Shown here: positions 7,388 through 15,092 of the stretch, in pieces
Layout: every line of letters begins with the position of its first letter
Numbering within the stretch: the first letter of the stretch is position 1
From: Treponemataceae bacterium
GTDB lineage: Bacteria > Spirochaetota > Spirochaetia > Treponematales > Treponemataceae
Assembly: GCA_024697985.1 (NCBI GenBank)
Contig: JAILRX010000167.1
Coordinates: forward strand, 1-16,008
Direction: 5' to 3'
Length of the DNA: 16,008 bases
Program-made: the position numbers and the translations under genes
Notes under the pieces: model-generated
The model's database searches: none
What the model saw: only the letters and a program-made list of their open reading frames with translations
Told to the model about the DNA's origin: nothing

Positions 7388-8713
7388 GTGAGATCAAGAT
7401 TTTTTTCATTGTTTGATTATTTTATTTTTTTCGCAGTCCTTGCTTTGCTGGTAATCGGCGTACTCTTTATTTATTCTTCTGCAATTGATGCTAACGGCGA
7501 ACTTCCATCAGTTTCATGGTATAAGCAGGAATATATTAAGCAGATTATCTATGCTATTACAGGGCTTTTTCTGATTTTTGGTTTTGCACTCTTTGACTAC
7601 CGGAAGACCAAAAAATTCAGTTTTTGGTTTTACATTGCCATTATCATTATTCTTATTATTACACGACTTTTTGGTACGGAAGCAAACAATGCGAAAAGCT
7701 GGATTAATTTCGGACTTTTTATGATACAGCCGGCCGAATTCTGTAAGATCCTTTACATTTTCTTTTTGGCCTGGTTTCTTGAAAAATCAGACAAGATGAA
7801 TGAACTGAAAAGATTCATTATTGGATTGGCATCTTTGATTCTTCCTGTAGGATTGATTCTTCTTCAGCCTGATATGGGGACTGCCTCTGTTTTCATTCCG
7901 ATTTTCCTTGTCATGTGTTTTTTTGCAGGGGTTCCTTTGCGTTATATTATGCTTTGTCTTTGTACAGGTATGCTGACCATTTTTATTTCAGTAATTCCTG
8001 TTTGGGAAAGCATGATTTTGCAAAAAGACATCAAGATATTGAATATCCTTACAGATTTGAAATTACGACTGATTTTGATTTCATCCTTCGGTTTTATTAC
8101 AATTTTGAGTCTTGTAGGATACTTGCTTTTCAAGAAAAAATACTATTATTGGATTGCATACGTTGGCGGCATTCTTTCAGTTTCGCTTGCTGCTTCAATT
8201 CTTTTTGGTAAATTTTTGAAGGACTATCAGATCATGCGACTGATTATCTTCATCAATCCTGATGTAGATCCTCTTAAATCCGGATGGAACATCATTCAGG
8301 CCAAAATAGCAATCGGTTCTGGAAACTTTTTCGGGCGAGGCTTTTTGCAGGGCTCCCAGAGCCACCTCGATTATCTTCCTGAGCAGAGTACCGACTTTAT
8401 TTTCTGTATTCTTGCCGAAGAGTGGGGCTTTTTGGGAGGCCTTTTCGTATTTATCTGCTATTTCATCATCTTCTGGCGTGCTTTTGTTTGCATCAGACGA
8501 ACCAAGGATATTTTCGGAAGCTACATTGCCTGTGGAATTACATCGATGTTCGCCTATCACTTTTTTATCAATGTCGGAATGGTTATGGGAATCATGCCGA
8601 TTACCGGTATTCCGCTTTTGTTCCTTTCGTACGGTGGATCTTCTTTGTGGATGTCCATGATGGCAATCGGAATCCTGCAGAGCATCAACTTGCGTAGGTT
8701 GGAGATTCATTAA
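7388..8713 (+). CDS. rodA: SEDS peptidoglycan glycosyltransferase RodA
   Basis: 441 aa polytopic inner-membrane protein that polymerises lipid II into glycan strands for cell elongation. The start is GTG 7388, with AGGAG about 7 nt upstream; no ATG in this frame fits. SEDS landmarks are AKSWINFGLFMIQPAEFCKI (102-121), LQPDMGTASVF (159-169), KSGWNIIQAKIAIGSGNFFG (297-316) and YLPEQSTDFIF, in which D336 corresponds to the catalytic Asp262 of E. coli RodA. NVGMVMGIMPITGIPLLFLS (395-414) closes the core. It is about 70 residues longer than E. coli RodA. The extra length is at about 205-275, a charged stretch plus about two more hydrophobic helices. Position after mrdA supports RodA over FtsW. Confidence 0.96.
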   Translation: MRSRFFSLFDYFIFFAVLALLVIGVLFIYSSAIDANGELPSVSWYKQEYIKQIIYAITGLFLIFGFALFDYRKTKKFSFWFYIAIIIILIITRLFGTEANNAKSWINFGLFMIQPAEFCKILYIFFLAWFLEKSDKMNELKRFIIGLASLILPVGLILLQPDMGTASVFIPIFLVMCFFAGVPLRYIMLCLCTGMLTIFISVIPVWESMILQKDIKILNILTDLKLRLILISSFGFITILSLVGYLLFKKKYYYWIAYVGGILSVSLAASILFGKFLKDYQIMRLIIFINPDVDPLKSGWNIIQAKIAIGSGNFFGRGFLQGSQSHLDYLPEQSTDFIFCILAEEWGFLGGLFVFICYFIIFWRAFVCIRRTKDIFGSYIACGITSMFAYHFFINVGMVMGIMPITGIPLLFLSYGGSSLWMSMMAIGILQSINLRRLEIH

Positions 8714-8724
8714 CATCTGATTTC

Positions 8725-11700
8725 ATGAAAAAGTATTCAAAACTTTGCATAATTTCAGCTTTTCTTTTGGTTTTTTCTTTCTGGAATTTGTTTTCCTACG
8801 ATGGAATCATGTCCGGACAGAAAAAACTAAAATCCCTTGAAACAAAATATTTCAGAATCATTTATTCATCTGAATCCGAAACATCAGCCTCGATTCTTTT
8901 TGAGAATGCGGATGAGATTTATGAAAAAATCGCTTCTTTTTATGGACGGAAAATCCAATATAAAATGCCGGTCGTAATTACATCCAAAGTTGAGCAGATG
9001 AATGCGTACTGGACAAGCTATCCTTACAACCACATTGTTTTGTACGATACGTACTGCGTCGAAAGCCTGACGGTTTTTAAGGAAAATCTTCTTTCGGTTT
9101 TTACACACGAACTTACTCATGCCTTTACTTTCAATATGAAAGGCCCGTTTTGGTACGGTTTTGACAAGTTTTTCGGAGACAGCGTGAATTTTTCAGCTCT
9201 TTGGGTGACAGGCGGAATTGCAGAAGGCGCGACTGTTTTTACCGAAAGCTATCTGAATCCAGGGGAAGGGCGGCTCAACGACGAATTTACCCGGCACTTT
9301 GTGAAGCAGTCCAAGCTTGAAAATAAATTTCCTTCCTTTTTTGACTGTCAGGGCGCACGAAATGCTTATCCATACGGAGTTTTTTATATCTACAACGGAA
9401 TGTTCACCGAGTTTTTGTATCACAAGTACGGTATGGAAAAATACGCCGATTTTTGGTACAGGCTCGTAAATGGAAAGACACTTTCTGTTCAGATGGCTTT
9501 CAAAAAAGTTTATGGAAATACGCTTAAAAATGAATGGAAGGCTTTTGAAAATTCAGTTGATGTCTCCTCGATAAAAAGTGAAGGGGAATTTGCTTCTCTT
9601 GGGATTGAAACTATCGATTCGAAAATAAATAACAGGTCGCAAACATTTGGAGCTCTTTGTGCAAGTGATGATGGACTTTTTGTGCTCAATGGCTCGGATT
9701 ATTCAGTCTGGAAGCTGGCGCCGGATGGAAATTCTAAAAAAGTGCTTTGCGTAAATGACATTCAGGAAATTTCCGTTTCGTCTGATTCAAAATATCTGGC
9801 CTTTTCGTTTTTTTCTTCAAGTTCACCGACCATAAGGTCAAAAATCGGAATCTACGACACTGAAAAAAAGGTCACATTCGTTCTTGATCAGTACAATCTT
9901 TTTGATCCTGCCATATTTTTTGACAGGGGCGCATATTATCTTGCAGCGACTACCTATTCGGATTCGCATTATTCGACCATTGTTTTTCAACTCGAGCAGG
10001 ATGATTCAGGTTTTGTGAAAAATGCACGGCAGGTTTTCCTGATGGAGCACGAATTAAATTCGCTCGTTTTTGATTATAATTTTGAGGGTGGAAGGCTTTC
10101 GTTCGTAAAGCAGACGGATTTGCAGTTTTCGTTCTGTTCTGTTGAAAGGGATGAAGTTCGACAGGTTTTGCTGCCAGACCTGCTTTACGATAAGAATTTC
10201 AGACTTCGACACGTTTCCTATTCTGATGATTTGATTTACTTTACCTGGACCCAGAAAAACTCCATGGAAAGGCTTGGCTATTATGATGCCAAAAATAAAA
10301 AACTTTATCTGGATGAGAGCGACGTTTCTGGCGGAGTGTATTATCCTGTGGAATTTGATGGCGGAAAAATTGCGTACGTCGGAAAATTTTTTGACGGCGA
10401 CGTAGTGTACTGGCGCGAGGCACAAAGCGCCGCACAAAGCGCCGCACAAAGCATAGGTGCCGCACAGACCGCTGGCGCGACCTCTAGCGCCGGCTCCCTG
10501 CAGGTTTTCGACGTGACTGAGCGTGTCTCAACTGCGCAAAAAACGCCAAAACCGCGCGAAGACGGCAAGCGCGAAGACGACAAGCGCGAAGACGACAAGC
10601 GCGAAGACGAGGACCGCGAGGCGCAAAAAGCCGGCGACACGAGCGCACCACAAGACACTGGCGAGCGCTACTGCGGCGCGCCATACTATCTTAAAGGCAT
10701 CAACTTTCCTTTGAGCCTTGTTTCATCAGAATCCTATTCGCTGCCTTTCGGATTTACGCACATCAGCTCAAACCCTTGGTCGAGCTCAAACCTGACTCTT
10801 TCTGCCGGCTACGGAATTGCGACAAACTCATTTGGCTTTTTAGGAAAATATTCTTCCGGTACTGCCACATCTCTTTTTGCCTATGACCTTGCCCTGACAA
10901 GTGAATTTGATTTTACAGGCTGGAAAAGGGAAGAGTTCGAAGGAAATCTTTCTTCAAGCATTCCTTTTGGAAAACATTCTTCGTTCTCGTTTGCACTTTC
11001 TTCGAGCGTCGATTACGGAAAAATCAATTCTAATTCGCCGGATTACTCATTTTTCAAATTGAATTCAGCCGTTTCCAACGATTCTCATCTTTATCTTTCG
11101 ACGACAGATTCATTTGCACTTAGTTATTCAAACCTTCGTTACGTAGGTTCATCTCTTCACGGAAAGGCAGGCTTTCTCCTTTCATCATATATTTACTACG
11201 TACTTAAGCTTTGCGCACCTTACGACTATCAGATTCTGGACCAAAGATATGAGGCAGGTTTTACGGCTAAATTCTATTCACCTGGCTTTGAACCATATGC
11301 AAAAGACTCCAATTTGTTTGAATATACGGTACCTTTCAAATTGATGTTTTCAGTTTTGCCTTCAAGCAATGCTGATGTTTTTCTTGTTCAAACAGGCTAT
11401 CTTCTTCCTTCAACAAGCCTTTTGTCGTCATTGGTGCTGCTATCTTACAGCGCCCAGTTTACGCTTTTTTCAATGCAGGTACAAAAGGCCTTTCCGTTTT
11501 TTACTTTCCTTTACGTGAACAACTTTTCCGTTTATTTGACAAGCTACGGTCTGGCATACGACACAAATCCTTCAGAGTCGTCCTTCCATTTTCTGGAACT
11601 TCCGGATTATTTTTCCGGAAACAGAACTTTGCTTCAGAATTATTTTGCAGGAATCAGGGTTGAATGTACTTTTTCTCCAAATATCGGACAGACGACAAAT

Positions 11701-11805
11701 TCGGGTGTCATTGCAAGGCTTTTTGCAGATATTTCCGCACAAGTTTATGCCTCATCAACTTCATATCCATTCTTGTTTTCTTTCGGACTTTCATCATCCT
11801 ACTGA
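8725..11805 (+). CDS. Surface metallopeptidase-propeller-barrel protein, copy 1
   Basis: 1026 aa, no gene name known to me. The signal peptide is at 1-24 (KKYSK, then a hydrophobic core, cleavage near FS-YDG). Residues 35-290 resemble a gluzincin of the peptidase MA type: H128-E-L-T-H132, then IAEGATVFTES with E167 as probable third zinc ligand. Residues about 300-560 have propeller-like repeats (for example ISVSSDSKYLAFSF near 348). A low-complexity linker fills about 564-647. Residues 648-1026 are alternating polar/aromatic strands ending in SFGLSSSY, as in outer-membrane beta-barrels. I infer an outer-membrane-anchored, secreted peptidase or peptidase-derived binding protein. The start has no evident Shine-Dalgarno sequence and lies 11 nt after rodA, so it may be the last gene of the mre transcript. 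It is paralogous to the next gene. Confidence 0.8.
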   Translation: MKKYSKLCIISAFLLVFSFWNLFSYDGIMSGQKKLKSLETKYFRIIYSSESETSASILFENADEIYEKIASFYGRKIQYKMPVVITSKVEQMNAYWTSYPYNHIVLYDTYCVESLTVFKENLLSVFTHELTHAFTFNMKGPFWYGFDKFFGDSVNFSALWVTGGIAEGATVFTESYLNPGEGRLNDEFTRHFVKQSKLENKFPSFFDCQGARNAYPYGVFYIYNGMFTEFLYHKYGMEKYADFWYRLVNGKTLSVQMAFKKVYGNTLKNEWKAFENSVDVSSIKSEGEFASLGIETIDSKINNRSQTFGALCASDDGLFVLNGSDYSVWKLAPDGNSKKVLCVNDIQEISVSSDSKYLAFSFFSSSSPTIRSKIGIYDTEKKVTFVLDQYNLFDPAIFFDRGAYYLAATTYSDSHYSTIVFQLEQDDSGFVKNARQVFLMEHELNSLVFDYNFEGGRLSFVKQTDLQFSFCSVERDEVRQVLLPDLLYDKNFRLRHVSYSDDLIYFTWTQKNSMERLGYYDAKNKKLYLDESDVSGGVYYPVEFDGGKIAYVGKFFDGDVVYWREAQSAAQSAAQSIGAAQTAGATSSAGSLQVFDVTERVSTAQKTPKPREDGKREDDKREDDKREDEDREAQKAGDTSAPQDTGERYCGAPYYLKGINFPLSLVSSESYSLPFGFTHISSNPWSSSNLTLSAGYGIATNSFGFLGKYSSGTATSLFAYDLALTSEFDFTGWKREEFEGNLSSSIPFGKHSSFSFALSSSVDYGKINSNSPDYSFFKLNSAVSNDSHLYLSTTDSFALSYSNLRYVGSSLHGKAGFLLSSYIYYVLKLCAPYDYQILDQRYEAGFTAKFYSPGFEPYAKDSNLFEYTVPFKLMFSVLPSSNADVFLVQTGYLLPSTSLLSSLVLLSYSAQFTLFSMQVQKAFPFFTFLYVNNFSVYLTSYGLAYDTNPSESSFHFLELPDYFSGNRTLLQNYFAGIRVECTFSPNIGQTTNSGVIARLFADISAQVYASSTSYPFLFSFGLSSSY
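10420..10452 (+). repeat. 12-nt in-frame tandem repeat in the linker
   Basis: The unit GCACAAAGCGCC occurs at 10420-10431 and 10432-10443, with a partial third copy at 10444-10452. It encodes repeated AQSA. Unit length is a multiple of three, so copy-number change keeps the frame. Confidence 0.9.
10555..10620 (+). repeat. 15-nt in-frame tandem repeat in the linker
   Basis: Four units of CGCGAAGACGACAAG or close variants start at 10555, 10570, 10585 and 10600, followed by a fragment CGCGAG at 10615. They encode REDGK, REDDK, REDDK and REDED, a highly charged spacer. The stretch is much richer in G+C than the rest of the gene and uses CGC, GAC and GCG codons that are rare around it. Confidence 0.92.
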
Positions 11806-11828
11806 TTCACATTTTACAATTTTGGACT

Positions 11829-11855
11829 TTTTCAACTCCTAAAACGATGTATAAT
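11829..11855 (+). promoter_or_regulatory. Promoter of the second surface-protein gene
   Basis: A perfect TATAAT lies at 11850-11855, 48 nt before the start codon. The -35 element is weak: TTTTCA at 11829-11834 (four of six) with a short 15-nt spacer. The predicted transcript start is about 11862. The intergenic gap, the strong ribosome binding site and the separate terminator all fit an independent transcription unit. Confidence 0.6.
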
Positions 11856-11860
11856 TAAAT

Positions 11861-11879
11861 TAGGCTGATTATCGGCCTA
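11861..11879 (+). promoter_or_regulatory. 5'-terminal hairpin in the leader of copy 2
   Basis: TAGGCTGA-TTA-TCGGCCTA forms an 8-bp stem with one G-U pair and a three-base loop. It starts at or within a base or two of the predicted transcription start. No U tract follows (the next run is A), so it is not a terminator on this strand. A hairpin at the extreme 5' end is known to protect some mRNAs, such as E. coli ompA, from decay; that role here is inferred. Confidence 0.55.
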
Positions 11880-11887
11880 TACAAAAA

Positions 11888-11894
11888 AGGGGAG
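11888..11894 (+). promoter_or_regulatory. Strong ribosome binding site of copy 2
   Basis: AGGGGAG lies 8 nt before ATG 11903, in an A-rich unstructured stretch following the hairpin. It contrasts with the lack of any such site before copy 1. Confidence 0.8.
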
Positions 11895-11902
11895 TCTAAA
11901 TA

Positions 11903-14900
11903 ATGAAATTGAAAAAGTTATTTTCTTTAGTTTTGTTAATCGGCTTTACGGTTTGTTCCTTGTTTGCTTATGAAGGAAAAATGGCAAACGGAAAAAATCT
12001 TAAGGTTGTAAAGACAAAGTATTGCGAATTCGTTTATCCAGATTCATGTACACAGTCAGCAGCTATCCTTCAGGAAAAAGCAGACGGAATCTATGAAAAA
12101 ATCGCAGCAGAATACGGCGGAGAACCATTCATCTATTTGATCGTAACAATCGTTCCATCAATGGATAAATATGAAGGTTATTTTGATGGTATGCCATATA
12201 ACCACATCGTTCTTACCGATACGGCCCAGAGAGATGATTTTCTGGCTTACGAAGATGGAATCGTGACAGAGTTTACACACGAAGTTGCCCACGCTTACAC
12301 ACGTTGTATCCGAGCTCCTTTCTGGAAAGCTCTTGGTTTGGACCTTGGTTTCGTTTTCTATAACACAGCATTTACAGACGGTGCCTCAGTTACAGCTGAA
12401 AGCATGAACGGTGACGGCCGTCTCAATGACGAATATTTCAAGCACGTTGTAAAACAGGCTAAAATCGAAGATTCTTTCCCAAGAATCTGGGACAAGCAGG
12501 GTGAAAATCCACAGAACCCAACCGGCGACTACATCGCTTACTGGGGTATGTTTACTGATTATCTTCAGAAGACATACGGAATGGAAAACTACAACGAATA
12601 CTGGTATCAGATGGTAAACTGGCTCAGCATTACAATGAGACAGGGTTTCCGAAAGGCTTATAAAGACCAGGGCTTGAAGCTCGAAAAAGTTTGGAAAGAA
12701 TGGGTTGCTTCATTGGATTATTCAAACGTAGAAACAGATCTTTTCAAATCTGAATACGGAATCGACGACTTTTTTGCTGGAAATGACCAGTATTCAAAAT
12801 ACAACAGATCAGGAATGCTGATGACAAGCCTTCAGCCAACTGAAAAAGGTGTTTACTTCCTTGATTCATCAGTCGGACTTGTTTACTTTGTTGCAAATGA
12901 AAACCTTGGCAAAGAAAACATCAAGCTGGTTTGTGAAAGAAAAAATGCTACTTCAATCAGTGCATCAAAAGACGGAAAATACATCGCCGTTTCTTATGAT
13001 TCTTACGTTGAAAGCAACATCAAGGCTAAGGTTGCAATCTACAACACTGAAACAAAACAGTGGTCAGAAATTGCAGGAACAGGCCGATTTGCCAATACAA
13101 TCGTAGAACAGGACGGAAAATATTATCTTGTTTGCACAAAATATGAAAATCATCTTTACAGAACAGAAATTTCTGAACTTACACTTGCTGATGGAAAAAT
13201 CACAGGAAGCAAGGTTGTCTCAGAAATCAACTATGTAAAGAATCAGTTCCCACAGAGCTATGCTGATAACGGTGACGGAACATTTGCTTTGGTCGTAAAG
13301 ACAAATTCTGAATTTGCAGTTTGTGTTTCTGACCTTACAGGTTCTATCAACGCTTCTTACAAGGCTCCAAAACAGGGAATGTTCATCAAACAGATCAGCA
13401 GTGCTGACGGCGTTGCTTATTTCTCTTGGACAGAAAAAGATTCTATGCCTCGTTACGGACAGGTAGAACTTTCAAGCGGACAGTTCAATCTTGATACAAA
13501 AGACTTTACTGGTGGTGTTTTCTGCCCTGTTAAGTTGAATGACGAAAAAGTTGCTTTCGTTGGTGTACTTGCAAACAACAACGTAGTTTTGACACGAAAC
13601 GTTTCAAATATCAATTTTGAAAGCCCTAAAGCTTCAAATTCAGGAAATCTTGGAACTGTTGCCGGAGTTGACTTCAACGCTGATGGAAATTCTTCATTCC
13701 TCGTTTCAGAAGACAACCTCAAGAACGCATCTAAAAAATACAATCCAGTTGATTACTATGGACATTTCGTAGGTGCTCCAATTGTTGGTGTTCCGATTTC
13801 AATCGCATATTCAAGAGACTATATCGACGGTTCTGACTGCTATTACTGGCAGCCAATGGGTGTTTCACTTTTCAGTACAGATCCTTGGAAAGACGGACAC
13901 TTGAGACTTCACGTCGGATACGGTGTTGAAACAAACTCAATTTCAGCTCACTTCACATATTTCTGTGATCCAGATACTGAAAACTATAAATATCAGCTCA
14001 AGAGCGCATCAGAAGTTGATTTCGTTCGTGGATGGAAACTCAGCAACCTCGGACTTTCAGGTTCTATCAACATGCCATTTGCTGATGGAAATACTTTGAC
14101 TTTCAGTGCTGATACTTTCACAAACTACGGTAGAAGAAATAAGAAGAACTACGATCTTAGCACAATGTTCTCAGGAGAAGGACTTGCCGGAATGCTCGGC
14201 GGTGCATGGAGTCAGGTTGAAAATTACTTCCTTACAATGAACGTAAACAGCGCAATCGACTTTACTGACAACAGCCTCTATCTTTACAACACAGATATGG
14301 TTGATGTTAACTATTCATTCATCAGACAGCTTGGCTGTGGAAAATATGAAAAAGCCGGTTTCGACATCGGAGCTGACCTTCATTACATCTACAAGGCTAA
14401 GACAACAAATGGTTGGGAAATCTATCAGGATGCAATCGACATGGGATTGGACATGACAGTTTACTTCCCTGGATTTGCTTTCAATCAGGTTAATTCTTCA
14501 AGCATGACTTACAATGCTCCAGCTCGATTCATCTTCAGCCTCTTCCCATACGACGTTGCAAAAGCAACTGGTGCTGATTCATCATTCTTGAACACAGCCG
14601 TTGCTTCAATTAACGCTTTGGCCGGAGAAGACACAACAAGTGACATGATCTTTGTTGGATATGGTGAAATCGTTCTTTTCGGAATGGATTTGAGCTGTGC
14701 AATTCCTGGTATCGAACTGCTTTCTGTAACAGACTTCAAGGTAAGCCTTACAATCTATGACTTTATCTTTGACTCAACAAAATCAGGCGGATACTTCAAG
14801 CTTGCCAGCCTCGGCGACTACATGAACGGTACAATCGAAACAAATCAGTGGGTATACTTAGGTTTGCGAGCTGACTTGGGATTGAACATTTCAATGGGTA

Positions 14901-15007
14901 CATTCACAGGCGCTTCAATTGGAAAGATCTTTGTAGAAGGTATGTGTAACGTTTACGGAAGCGATTCTGTATTCAACTTCTCAATGGGCTTTGCAATGGA
15001 TTTCTAA
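11903..15007 (+). CDS. Surface metallopeptidase-propeller-barrel protein, copy 2
   Basis: 1034 aa, paralogous to the preceding gene along its whole length apart from the linker. The signal peptide is at 1-22 (KLKK, hydrophobic core, cleavage near LFA-YEG). The peptidase-like domain has H126-E-V-A-H130, and FTDGASVTAES places D159 where copy 1 has E167. The shared segment GRLNDE (172-177) and the motif YGMENYNEYWYQMV follow. Propeller-like repeats include SISASKDGKYIAVSYDS (351-367) and FSWTEKDSMPRYG. The last 370 residues are strand-like and end in FSMGFAMDF, a typical barrel-assembly signal with terminal Phe. Codon use is more regular (AAC, ATC, TTC, GAA) than in copy 1. With its own promoter, leader hairpin and terminator, this suggests an abundant outer-membrane protein. 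Whether it is still a peptidase is open. Confidence 0.82.
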   Translation: MKLKKLFSLVLLIGFTVCSLFAYEGKMANGKNLKVVKTKYCEFVYPDSCTQSAAILQEKADGIYEKIAAEYGGEPFIYLIVTIVPSMDKYEGYFDGMPYNHIVLTDTAQRDDFLAYEDGIVTEFTHEVAHAYTRCIRAPFWKALGLDLGFVFYNTAFTDGASVTAESMNGDGRLNDEYFKHVVKQAKIEDSFPRIWDKQGENPQNPTGDYIAYWGMFTDYLQKTYGMENYNEYWYQMVNWLSITMRQGFRKAYKDQGLKLEKVWKEWVASLDYSNVETDLFKSEYGIDDFFAGNDQYSKYNRSGMLMTSLQPTEKGVYFLDSSVGLVYFVANENLGKENIKLVCERKNATSISASKDGKYIAVSYDSYVESNIKAKVAIYNTETKQWSEIAGTGRFANTIVEQDGKYYLVCTKYENHLYRTEISELTLADGKITGSKVVSEINYVKNQFPQSYADNGDGTFALVVKTNSEFAVCVSDLTGSINASYKAPKQGMFIKQISSADGVAYFSWTEKDSMPRYGQVELSSGQFNLDTKDFTGGVFCPVKLNDEKVAFVGVLANNNVVLTRNVSNINFESPKASNSGNLGTVAGVDFNADGNSSFLVSEDNLKNASKKYNPVDYYGHFVGAPIVGVPISIAYSRDYIDGSDCYYWQPMGVSLFSTDPWKDGHLRLHVGYGVETNSISAHFTYFCDPDTENYKYQLKSASEVDFVRGWKLSNLGLSGSINMPFADGNTLTFSADTFTNYGRRNKKNYDLSTMFSGEGLAGMLGGAWSQVENYFLTMNVNSAIDFTDNSLYLYNTDMVDVNYSFIRQLGCGKYEKAGFDIGADLHYIYKAKTTNGWEIYQDAIDMGLDMTVYFPGFAFNQVNSSSMTYNAPARFIFSLFPYDVAKATGADSSFLNTAVASINALAGEDTTSDMIFVGYGEIVLFGMDLSCAIPGIELLSVTDFKVSLTIYDFIFDSTKSGGYFKLASLGDYMNGTIETNQWVYLGLRADLGLNISMGTFTGASIGKIFVEGMCNVYGSDSVFNFSMGFAMDF

Positions 15008-15011
15008 GGTC

Positions 15012-15041
15012 TAGACTTAAGTACCTTTCAAAGTTTATAAT
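15012..15041 (+). promoter_or_regulatory. Promoter of the amidohydrolase-like gene
   Basis: TAGACT (15012-15017, four of six) is followed by an 18-nt spacer and a perfect TATAAT (15036-15041). Transcription would start near 15048, inside the 5' arm of the terminator hairpin that follows copy 2. Confidence 0.6.
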
Positions 15042-15044
15042 TTA

Positions 15045-15074
15045 AGCACTCAGGTTCTCCTGGGTGCTTTTTTT
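15045..15074 (+). terminator. Intrinsic terminator after copy 2
   Basis: AGCACTCAGG-TTCT-CCTGGGTGCT forms a 10-bp stem (one G-U pair) with a four-base loop, followed directly by a run of seven T (15068-15074). It lies 37 nt after the stop codon of copy 2. Confidence 0.93.
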
Positions 15075-15092
15075 GTTGATGTGGGGGATGAA

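Noticed and set aside
7388..8713. FtsW instead of RodA
   Set aside because: The gene directly follows PBP2 in an mre cluster, and the TDFIF/NVGMVMGIMPITGIP segments read as RodA type.
8195..8716. Open frame of 173 codons antisense to rodA
   Set aside because: Low-quality composition, no start signals, and it fully overlaps a well-conserved part of rodA.
10420..10620. CRISPR-like repeats
   Set aside because: Units are 12 and 15 nt, directly adjacent with no spacers, and in frame within a coding sequence.
10341..10658. Open frame of 105 codons on the minus strand, rich in Ser/Arg/Cys
   Set aside because: It exists because the GC-rich repeat linker of copy 1 lacks stop codons in other frames. 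It has no ribosome binding site and no recognisable domain.
11861..11890. Terminator between copy 1 and copy 2
   Set aside because: The hairpin is followed by A residues rather than T, and it lies just after a -10 box, so a leader element fits better. No other terminator is seen after copy 1.
11903..11970. Lipoprotein signal in copy 2 (Cys18)
   Set aside because: The residue before Cys is Val, not Gly/Ala/Ser, and a normal signal peptidase I site (LFA-YEG) follows. The barrel end also argues against a lipid anchor.
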